A DNA stretch of 37,006 nucleotides, from positions 1 to 37,006 of the forward strand of contig CANQIN010000006.1 in NCBI GenBank assembly GCA_947623995.1, written 5' to 3'. The translations under genes and the position numbers were made by a program. Positions within the stretch are counted from its first letter, which is position 1. Each line of letters begins with the position of its first letter. The notes beneath the pieces are model-generated. The model was not told the DNA's origin and did no database searches. It was given only the letters and a program-made list of their open reading frames with translations. Below, one piece after another: positions 23,724 to 30,187 of the stretch. The DNA is from an uncultured Bacilli bacterium. GTDB lineage: Bacteria; Bacillota_I; Bacilli_A; RF39; UBA660.

Positions 23724-23729
23724 TATAAT
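23724..23729 (+). promoter_or_regulatory. probable -10 element for the M16 peptidase pair
   Basis: Perfect TATAAT about 20 bases before the start codon region. The -35 position (AGTTTA) is weak. Confidence 0.35.
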
Positions 23730-23746
23730 AAAGAAAGAGGTGCCTA

Positions 23747-25024
23747 ATGATGAAATACAAGCAATATGATTTTGAAAGTTTTAGGGTTTTAACAATTACT
23801 AGCGAACAATTTAAAAATGTTCATATGGAAATTAATTTTATTGATGATGTAGATAATATTTCTATGCCTCTACGTTCTTTTTTAGTTAATTTAATGGGTT
23901 ATACAAGTAAAATATATCCTACTAAAAGAGAAATGTTAATTGCTTTAGAAAATCTTTATAATAGTGTTTATTATACTAATTATTCAAGGGTTGGAAAATC
24001 TTATATTGCTAATTTTGTTTTAGATTTTGTTAGTCCTAGATATATTAAAGATAAAAAATATTTAGAAAATTGTATTAAGTTTTTATGTGAACAAGTTTTA
24101 AATCCTAATATTAATGATGATAAATTTGATGAGAGAAGTAAAGAAATTATTAAAGAACGTATTCATCAAAATATTGACCATTATAAAGAAAGTGCTTTTT
24201 CTTATGCTTTTTGTGAATCAAGAAAATTTTTATTTAAAGATAGTATATCTGGAAAGATGATTAATGGTACTCATGAAGAATTAGATAGTATTAATAATGA
24301 AGATTTAATTAATGATTATCATAAATTATTTGAAGATGCTAAAGTAGATATTTTAATTATTGGCGATTTAGATATGGATAAATGTGTATCTTATATTAAT
24401 AAATATTTTCAAAAAAAGTCTATTGTAGAAAATACTTATCAAAATAGTATCTCTAATAAAATTAATCCTTATGAAGAATTAGAAGTAGAAGGTAAATATG
24501 CCCAAACACAATTGTTAATGTATTTACAATTTGATGAATTAAGTGAATTTGAATTATATGCCGTATCTACTTTATATTTACAAATTTTAGGAAGAGCCAA
24601 TCAATCTGATAAATTAGCTAGATACTTAAGAATAGAAAATCCTTTAGTGTATTCAAGAGGTATTCGATTTGATTATCCTAATAAATATCTTTTAATTTAT
24701 ACAGGTTTAAAATATGATAATGTTAAAGAAGCTATTAAAGGAATTGATCGGGCTTTAAAAGAAATGGCTAATGGAGAAATTGATGAAGATTATTTTGAAC
24801 TTCAAAAAGAAAAAGTTTTATCTAATATGACTATGAATGAAGATGATGAAGAATATTTAATTGGGGAATATTATATGCATTCTTTATTTAATAGACCTCT
24901 TCCCAAAGATAGAAGAGAATTAATTAAACAAGTAACAATTGATGATATTAAAAAATTAGCTAAGAAATTTAAGAAAACTTTAACTTATATATTAAAGGAG
25001 ACTGTTGATGATGAAGGAAATTAA
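23747..25024 (+). CDS. yfmF: M16 family peptidase-like protein, YfmF type
   Basis: 425 residues, cytoplasmic. Resembles the inactive member of the Bacillota M16 pair. The region where active M16 enzymes carry HxxEH reads SFLVNLMGYTSKIYPTKREM, with no zinc motif, as expected of the YfmF-type partner. C-terminal features fit the two-lobed M16 fold (ELYAVSTLYLQILGRANQSD; YYMHSLFNRPLP). AGAGGTG precedes an ATGATG; either Met may be first. The active-type partner follows with overlap. The YfmF/YfmH pair has been linked by name to EF-P 5-aminopentanol modification in Bacilli, but there is no efp or ymfI gene in this window to confirm that here. Confidence 0.75.
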   Translation: MMKYKQYDFESFRVLTITSEQFKNVHMEINFIDDVDNISMPLRSFLVNLMGYTSKIYPTKREMLIALENLYNSVYYTNYSRVGKSYIANFVLDFVSPRYIKDKKYLENCIKFLCEQVLNPNINDDKFDERSKEIIKERIHQNIDHYKESAFSYAFCESRKFLFKDSISGKMINGTHEELDSINNEDLINDYHKLFEDAKVDILIIGDLDMDKCVSYINKYFQKKSIVENTYQNSISNKINPYEELEVEGKYAQTQLLMYLQFDELSEFELYAVSTLYLQILGRANQSDKLARYLRIENPLVYSRGIRFDYPNKYLLIYTGLKYDNVKEAIKGIDRALKEMANGEIDEDYFELQKEKVLSNMTMNEDDEEYLIGEYYMHSLFNRPLPKDRRELIKQVTIDDIKKLAKKFKKTLTYILKETVDDEGN

Positions 25025-26306
25025 AATAAAAGGAATAAATGAAAGTATTTATCATGAAACTTTAGACAATGGTTTAAATATTTATATCTGGGCTAATAAA
25101 CATTGTCATTCTTTTCAAGGTGTCTTAAATGTTTTTTATGGTGGTGATTATCTAGATTTTACTTGGAAGAATAAAAAATATCATGTTCATAGGGGGTCAG
25201 CTCATTATTTAGAACATATTATGTGTGAAAGTGATGAACCAATATTATCAAAATTTAATAAATTAGGTAGTTATAGTAATGCAGTTACAAGTAATATGAA
25301 AACAGCTTATGAATTTGTTGGAACAACTAAAATAAAAGAAAATATTGAATTACTTTTTAATACCGTTTTAGAAAAAGATTTTAGAGAAGAAGAAGTATTA
25401 CATGAAAGAGTACCAATTAAAGAAGAACAAAGAATGCGTGTTGATAGTGCATCTGTAATAGCCTATTTTACTTTAAATGATATGTTATTTAATAAATATC
25501 CTAATAATACTGAACTTGTTGGTTCTAAAAAAGATATTGAAAGTATTAATTTAGAAGAATTAAAATTAATTTATGATGCTTTTTATCATCCTGCTAATAT
25601 GGCTTTTGTTTTAACTGGTAATGTTGACCCTTATGAATGTTTAAAAATAATTAAAGAATATTTTAATAATAAAGAATTTTTAGAATGGAATAAACCAAAA
25701 TTAATGAATTATAAAGAAGGTAAAAAAGTAAATATTTTAAAAAAAGAAATAAAAGTTAATATTGAAGAACCAGAAATAACTATTGCCGTTAAAATACCAT
25801 TAAATTTATTTAAAAATTATGAAACTTTAATGGTTATAAATATTTTAAAATTATTATTAGAATCTAATTTTGGCAGTACAACATTATTTAAAGAAGAATT
25901 AGTTGAAAAAAAATTAGTTTATAATTTATATTATACGGCTTATAAAGTTTATGATTATATTATTTTAGAAGTAGGGTGTCGAACAAAATATCCTAATGAT
26001 ATAGTAGATATTTTAATGGATAAATTAATGAATATGGAAATATTTGAAGATGAAGTTAAAAGAAAAGTAAAATCGGCTATTGCTACTTTAGTTTTAAGTT
26101 ATGAAAATTTAGAAGAAGTAAATGATATTATTAGTAATGATTTAACTTATGAAGGTAGAGTTATTAACAATGAAAAAGAATTATTAGAAAATATTAATAT
26201 TAATGATATGAAAAAAATCTATGATAAAATATCTTTTAAAGAAACTTCAGTATTAATAATGTTACCAAAAGAAACAAAAAATAAAGCAGAAAATGCTTGC
26301 AAGTAG
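25008..26306 (+). CDS. yfmH: M16 family zinc metallopeptidase, YfmH type
   Basis: 433 residues. The inverted zinc motif HxxEH is present as AHYLEHIM (His66, Glu69, His70), and a Glu-rich stretch about 75 residues further on (VPIKEEQRMR) supplies the expected third zinc ligand. DAFYHPANMAFVLTGNVDP is the usual middle-domain signature. AAAGGAG at 24994-25000 lies seven bases before the ATG at 25008, inside the end of the upstream gene, so the two proteins are co-translated and probably form a heterodimer. It cleaves peptides; the substrate is unknown. Confidence 0.82.
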   Translation: MMKEIKIKGINESIYHETLDNGLNIYIWANKHCHSFQGVLNVFYGGDYLDFTWKNKKYHVHRGSAHYLEHIMCESDEPILSKFNKLGSYSNAVTSNMKTAYEFVGTTKIKENIELLFNTVLEKDFREEEVLHERVPIKEEQRMRVDSASVIAYFTLNDMLFNKYPNNTELVGSKKDIESINLEELKLIYDAFYHPANMAFVLTGNVDPYECLKIIKEYFNNKEFLEWNKPKLMNYKEGKKVNILKKEIKVNIEEPEITIAVKIPLNLFKNYETLMVINILKLLLESNFGSTTLFKEELVEKKLVYNLYYTAYKVYDYIILEVGCRTKYPNDIVDILMDKLMNMEIFEDEVKRKVKSAIATLVLSYENLEEVNDIISNDLTYEGRVINNEKELLENININDMKKIYDKISFKETSVLIMLPKETKNKAENACK

Positions 26307-26337
26307 GGATAAACTATGATAAGATTAGTTTGTCGTT

Positions 26338-26414
26338 GGGGGATTAGCTCAGCTGGCTAGAGCACCTGCCCTGCACGCAGGGGGTCGCGGGTTCGAATCC
26401 CACATCCTCCACCA
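26338..26414 (+). tRNA. tRNA-Ala(UGC)
   Basis: 77-base cloverleaf with encoded CCA. The acceptor stem GGGGGAT/ATCCTCC contains the G3-U70 pair that defines tRNA-Ala. The D arm is GCTC/GAGC, the anticodon stem CCTGC/GCAGG, loop CCTGCAC with anticodon UGC, and the T loop TTCGAAT. Two oddities: base 33 is C where U is nearly universal, and the T stem GCGGG/CCCAC has one C-A mismatch. A terminator follows at once. Confidence 0.93.
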
Positions 26415-26438
26415 AATTGATTTTTACTCGGACTTTTT
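26411..26438. repeat. att-like direct repeat, tRNA-proximal copy
   Basis: ACCAAATTGA, a T run, then ACTCGGACTTTT. It begins with the last four bases of the tRNA and includes the left arm of its terminator. Repeated at 27209-27234 with only a one-base difference in the length of the T run. Confidence 0.7.
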
Positions 26439-26452
26439 GCAGTTCGAGTTTT
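26426..26452 (+). terminator. terminator of tRNA-Ala
   Basis: Nine-base stem ACTCGGACT (26426-26434) with AGTTCGAGT (26441-26449), one G-U pair, six-base loop and a short T tract. Its left arm is part of the repeat found again at 27209-27234. Confidence 0.7.
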
Positions 26453-26578
26453 AAAATGTTTTAAAATATGTTACAATAATTTACAAATTTAAATTGATTG
26501 AATGTAAATTTAGAAAACAACTTGCATATTTGACAAAATAATATAATTTATATTTAAAAAAGGAAATGAGTTGAAATA

Positions 26579-27172
26579 ATGAATAATAAAAAAAATACAA
26601 TAAGATTAGATTTTAAAACTTGGCTATTTTTGCATTTGACTAAGGCAGTTGAAACCGAGCATATACCTGTTGTAGAGGAAAAAAATAAAAAAATAATGGA
26701 TGTTAAAGATAGCAGGTCAAATGAAATATATATATTTAAAAATTATGAGGAATATAGAAATTTCTTTTTAATGTATTTAAACGATGTAGACAATGATTTA
26801 ATAAATTTAGCTATATATACAAAAGGAAGCAAAGGACAAATAGTAGCTTTAAAAGGTTTATGTGAGCGTATTATTGTTAAAAGGAAAGTTAAAGAATTTT
26901 TAAATTCTATAACACAGGAACAAATAAATAATATTCATTCAAAAGGTAAATTAACGCCATTAGAAGCAGTGAAACAATGGGAAGCATTTGACTTATGTAT
27001 TGAAGGAAGCAAAACATTTTTTTTAAAGAATAGATGTGAATATTTTGATTATAATTGTCATGAATGCTTAATGGAAACTGCTTCACATAAATTAGAACAT
27101 GATAAAATTAATTTTTCATTAAATAATTCTATAATTGAAGAAACTGAGGTTACTAAAAAACTTAATTTGTAA
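26579..27172 (+). CDS. orphan protein with Cys/His-rich motif, unknown function
   Basis: 197 residues, predicted soluble, no signal peptide or TM segment. I do not recognise a family. A region near residues 150-175 reads NRCEYFDYNCHECLMETASH, whose three Cys and two His spacing could bind zinc. The rest is charged and helix-prone. AAGGAA precedes the ATG at a long distance (13 bases), so the ribosome-binding site is weak. A TTGACA at 26530 suggests a promoter, without a clear -10. The gene lies between the two copies of the tRNA-derived repeat and is likely to be acquired. Confidence 0.55.
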   Translation: MNNKKNTIRLDFKTWLFLHLTKAVETEHIPVVEEKNKKIMDVKDSRSNEIYIFKNYEEYRNFFLMYLNDVDNDLINLAIYTKGSKGQIVALKGLCERIIVKRKVKEFLNSITQEQINNIHSKGKLTPLEAVKQWEAFDLCIEGSKTFFLKNRCEYFDYNCHECLMETASHKLEHDKINFSLNNSIIEETEVTKKLNL

Positions 27173-27208
27173 TAAATTATATGAAATTGTTATATATTCC
27201 TTTAGGGT

Positions 27209-27234
27209 ACCAAATTGATTTTACTCGGACTTTT
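27209..27234. repeat. att-like direct repeat, distal copy
   Basis: Second copy of the tRNA-Ala 3'-end repeat (ACCAAATTGA, T4, ACTCGGACTTTT). The right arm of the terminator is not present here, so this copy is not a functional terminator. Confidence 0.7.
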
Positions 27235-27238
27235 ATAG

Positions 27239-27291
27239 TTTAAATCTTTAATATTTTGATGTATAGTACTTTTAATTTAAATCTTTAATAT
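27239..27291. repeat. two 16-bp direct repeats, 37 bp apart
   Basis: TTTAAATCTTTAATAT occurs at 27239-27254 and again at 27276-27291, ahead of the promoter at 27340. The spacing is close to 3.5 helical turns. Could be a regulator-binding site or simple duplication in AT-rich DNA. Confidence 0.5.
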
Positions 27292-27339
27292 GAAGTAATT
27301 GATAAATGGATTTTAGTAATTTATAAAAAAAATAAAACA

Positions 27340-27348
27340 TGCTATAAT
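27340..27348 (+). promoter_or_regulatory. extended -10 promoter
   Basis: TGCTATAAT is a perfect -10 with TGn extension, 45 bases ahead of the start of the next gene; the -35 position (TTTATA) is moderate. Confidence 0.6.
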
Positions 27349-27393
27349 TTTTATAGAAAGAAGAAAGTATTTTAGAAAAGAAGGTAGATTTAT

Positions 27394-28188
27394 ATGGCAA
27401 AGTTAAATTTTGAATCTTATTTTGAAAGTATTGATACGCAATACTGTGATTCTAAATATATTATTACAATTTTAGAAAATATTTTAGAAAAAAAATTAGA
27501 TGATATTAAAAATGAAATTAACAATACCCAAATTGTTGTTACTAAAGAGCAGATAACTGCTTATTTAGAAAAAAAATTTGAAGAAGAAGATCCAGAACTA
27601 AAGAAAAGAATTGAAAGTTCAAAACCTAAAAGACCTAAAAACAATACTTCATGGACTGGTGAAGATATTAAAGTTGCTTCACAAGAATTTATGGATAGAT
27701 TAAGTGCCGAACGGTATTATTTTGAACCTTATGCATTAGAATATTTTAATAGATATGCAAATATTTTAAGAAATAAAGCTCTTCTATTAGTAAATATTAT
27801 AGAAAAAATTGGTTATAAGAATTCTTTATCTATTCAAGATTTATTAAATGAACTTGATATTCAATTAGATCAATATGGCAATATTTTAAAAGAAGATATT
27901 ATTCGTTTGATAACGCCTACTATTTATAACATTAGAGAATTGAATAATACAGTTGCTAATGCTAATCTTTTATCAACTTATTTAACTTTTAAACTATCAA
28001 AAAATTCGTTATATAGAGATGGTTGGTCTGAAGATGAAATATATCCAACAAGTTCACTTCAAAGCAAAAATTTATACTATAGTGATAGAGAAGGAAATGT
28101 AGATTTATCAGATAATCAAAGAGCAGAGTTAAAAAGAGAACAAAGAAGAAGTATGAAAAAAAGTGCCAAAATCTTATTAGATTTGTAA
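27394..28188 (+). CDS. protein of unknown function
   Basis: 264 residues, soluble, strongly charged and largely helical. No family recognised. A basic linker (ESSKPKRPKNNTSW) separates an N-terminal helical part (1-80) from a longer C-terminal part, and the end is basic (AELKREQRRSMKKSAK), which could contact nucleic acid; this is speculation. AGAAGG lies about nine bases before the ATG. It has its own promoter and converges on the GerM-like gene, with only 38 bases between and no clear terminator there. Confidence 0.6.
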   Translation: MAKLNFESYFESIDTQYCDSKYIITILENILEKKLDDIKNEINNTQIVVTKEQITAYLEKKFEEEDPELKKRIESSKPKRPKNNTSWTGEDIKVASQEFMDRLSAERYYFEPYALEYFNRYANILRNKALLLVNIIEKIGYKNSLSIQDLLNELDIQLDQYGNILKEDIIRLITPTIYNIRELNNTVANANLLSTYLTFKLSKNSLYRDGWSEDEIYPTSSLQSKNLYYSDREGNVDLSDNQRAELKREQRRSMKKSAKILLDL

Positions 28189-28226
28189 TTCTTAAAGTTT
28201 AATTTTATTATACACATTGTAAAAGA

Positions 28227-29132
28227 CTATTTAACTAAAGTAACATTTTTAATATTTAAAGTATCTTTTAATGATAGAGTTATGGAATATTCAACTTGTT
28301 CTTTCATTTCTTCTTTATTTAATCCTTCATATAAAGCATCATTAAAACTTAACTTTATTTCTTCTTCTAATAGTTCATAACTATTTAATTCTGTTGAAGC
28401 ATTAAGATAACTCATTAAATTTGTTTCTAAATGAGGATTACTTTTTAATCTTTCAATAACTATTTCAACTTTATCTTTAGAATTATTTTCTAATAAAGTA
28501 ACAGGAACATAATAAGTTATATCGTTTAAAACGGCTAGATAATAAGTTGTTGTTTTTTTAACATCCCTGATATTATCAATATTATATATTGTATTAATAC
28601 CGATGTCTCTAGTTAAAATATGTGGTAGTTTTTTCTTACTGTTTGGTAATTCTTCTAATAAATTACCTTCTACTAATATAAGCAAGCCATCTACTTCATC
28701 TAAATCGGTAAAAGTATATACTAAACTTTCAATAAGTTTTTCTTCATAATCTTTAGGTAGATTTAAAAATTCTTTACTAAAATTTATTTTTAATAATTTA
28801 TCTTGAATATCTAAACTTAATACTTTTGTATCTTTAGGAATTATAGGTTTAAAAATATTGGGTAAATAAATATTGTTTTTACTATCTATTGTTAGAAAAG
28901 AAACTAATTCTTCTATTTTACTAATTGTTTCAGAATTTTTAGTTACAATTTCGGTTCTGGAAACATAATTTTCTTTATTTAATAAATAGATTGGCGTTTT
29001 ATAACCACTTATATAAGTTGTTTCGCTGATAGGATTTATTTCATCACTACTTGGGAAAAGTAAAGTAATAAAAAAGATAAAAAAAGCAAAAGAGGTTATA
29101 ATAAATTTCCTTTTAGCAAAATTTTTTATCAC
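28227..29132 (-). CDS. GerM-like membrane protein with two GerMN domains
   Basis: About 301 residues. A signal anchor (FIITSFAFFIFFITLLFPSS) is followed by two GerMN-type domains, about 70-160 and 185-295. Landmarks are PKDTKVLSLDIQDKLLKINF and LVYTFTDLDEVDGLLILVEG in the first, and the weaker VPVTLL...LKSNPHLETNLM and ELLEEEIKLSFNDALYEG in the second. GerM of Bacillus subtilis, with the same double domain, works in the wall during sporulation and germination; relatives occur in non-sporulating lineages. GTG codons at 29141 and 29132 are in frame; AGGTGA is placed correctly only for 29132. No lipobox Cys is seen. It is divergent from the small exported-protein genes at 29251-30086. Confidence 0.72.
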   Translation of the reverse strand: MIKNFAKRKFIITSFAFFIFFITLLFPSSDEINPISETTYISGYKTPIYLLNKENYVSRTEIVTKNSETISKIEELVSFLTIDSKNNIYLPNIFKPIIPKDTKVLSLDIQDKLLKINFSKEFLNLPKDYEEKLIESLVYTFTDLDEVDGLLILVEGNLLEELPNSKKKLPHILTRDIGINTIYNIDNIRDVKKTTTYYLAVLNDITYYVPVTLLENNSKDKVEIVIERLKSNPHLETNLMSYLNASTELNSYELLEEEIKLSFNDALYEGLNKEEMKEQVEYSITLSLKDTLNIKNVTLVK

Positions 29133-29200
29133 TAAAATCACCTAATTAAACTTATGAAAATTTAAGTTAAAACATGAACAAAATAAGACATATTTATTAT

Positions 29201-29229
29201 TTGCATTATGAAAAGAAAATTATTATAAT
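29201..29229 (+). promoter_or_regulatory. sigma-A promoter
   Basis: TTGCAT (29201-29206), 17-bp spacer and perfect TATAAT (29224-29229), ahead of AAAGGAG at 29234-29240. Confidence 0.65.
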
Positions 29230-29250
29230 TATAAAAGGAGATTATAAAAT

Positions 29251-29730
29251 ATGAAAACTAAATTACATTTAAAAAAAGATGCTTATTTAATTATTATTAT
29301 TTTTGTTATAGTTTTACTTAGTATGGCTGGTTTTATATATGCTTTTTTAAAATATGAACCTAAAAAAGAATGTTTAAAAATTGATTATAATGAAGATATT
29401 TTAATAAATGAAATGAAACAAAATGAAGAATATAATTATCAAGTTAAAGTAAAAAATATTTGTGAAAAAACTAATTTAAATATTAGTATTGAAACTTTAA
29501 ATGAAAGTGTTGTTAAAGAAAATAATGTTTTAATAAACGATAAATTATTAAGTAGTTATCCTGCTAAAGTAAAAGAACTTAATGAAAGTGATAGTAGTCA
29601 TTTAATTTTTAATGAAGAAATTGATAATAATGAAGAAAAGATTTATGATTTTAAAATTATGATGAGTAATGATTTAATAGATGAAAATGTTGTAAATAAT
29701 TTATATCATGGAAAAATTGTAGTTAATTAA
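29251..29730 (+). CDS. small exported protein, stand-alone relative of an N-terminal surface domain
   Basis: 159 residues: basic N-terminus, one TM segment (YLIIIIFVIVLLSMAGFIYAF), then an extracellular domain with two Cys (KKECLKIDY; VKNICEKTNL). The run YNYQVKVKNICEKTNLNISI followed by ETLNES parallels YHFTIENTCDDLANATINLE plus SLNAGA of the interrupted gene at 18011, and TM plus first-Cys positions agree. It therefore looks like the N-terminal domain of that protein without the DUF6273-like part. Function unknown. Strong AAAGGAG site; a second small gene follows nine bases after its stop. Confidence 0.6.
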   Translation: MKTKLHLKKDAYLIIIIFVIVLLSMAGFIYAFLKYEPKKECLKIDYNEDILINEMKQNEEYNYQVKVKNICEKTNLNISIETLNESVVKENNVLINDKLLSSYPAKVKELNESDSSHLIFNEEIDNNEEKIYDFKIMMSNDLIDENVVNNLYHGKIVVN

Positions 29731-29738
29731 GGAGAATA

Positions 29739-30086
29739 ATGAAAAGGGTAGTAATTGTTTTAATAAGTATAGTTGTAATTATTAGTTTATTAGTAGGTAT
29801 AAGATATTTTAAATATCGTAATATTATTGGTGATTATGAAGCTAGTGAAGGAATAGGTATAGATAATACTAAAAAATTAAAATTAAATTTATTTAGCTGG
29901 AGTATTGGTAAAGAAAAAGATTTAAAATGTGATTTATGGGGTTGTAATGGTTATCAAAATGGTTCTTATTACGAAACTAAAAATAATAAGATTTATTTAA
30001 AATTTAAAGATGGGGTATTAGAAAGTAAAATTGAAATAAAAGACGATAATTTAATTATTGATGATGTTGTTTATAAAAAAGTTTAA
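29739..30086 (+). CDS. small membrane-anchored exported protein, unknown function
   Basis: 115 residues: TM segment at 4-22 (VVIVLISIVVIISLLVGI), then a strand-rich extracellular part with two Cys five residues apart (KCDLWGC) and a repeated K-I/Y-L-K pattern. Lipocalin-like or copper-resistance-type small beta folds have this look, but no family is identified. AAGGAG lies seven bases before the ATG, nine bases after the upstream gene, so both share one transcript. Confidence 0.58.
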   Translation: MKRVVIVLISIVVIISLLVGIRYFKYRNIIGDYEASEGIGIDNTKKLKLNLFSWSIGKEKDLKCDLWGCNGYQNGSYYETKNNKIYLKFKDGVLESKIEIKDDNLIIDDVVYKKV

Positions 30087-30145
30087 CTTGACATAAGTTG
30101 ACTTTTTTTGACATTATTTTTATTTTAAAAAAATTGTCAATCCTA

Positions 30146-30151
30146 TATAAT
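30146..30151 (+). promoter_or_regulatory. possible -10 element for the large surface protein
   Basis: TATAAT 37 bases before the ATG, with a poor -35 at the expected place. The region just upstream also has three near-copies of TTGAC (30088-30113), of unknown meaning. Confidence 0.35.
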
Positions 30152-30187
30152 TATTTTAAGAAGAATAATTGTAAGGAGCTGATTTAA

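Larger units (their letters stand above)
26411..27234. other. possible small cassette inserted at the tRNA-Ala 3' end
   Basis: Direct repeats of about 26 bp, one formed by the 3' end of tRNA-Ala, enclose a single orphan gene. This is the structure left by site-specific integration into a tRNA, but the element is only about 800 bp long and has no integrase. It may be a deletion remnant. Inferred from the repeats alone. Confidence 0.4.
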
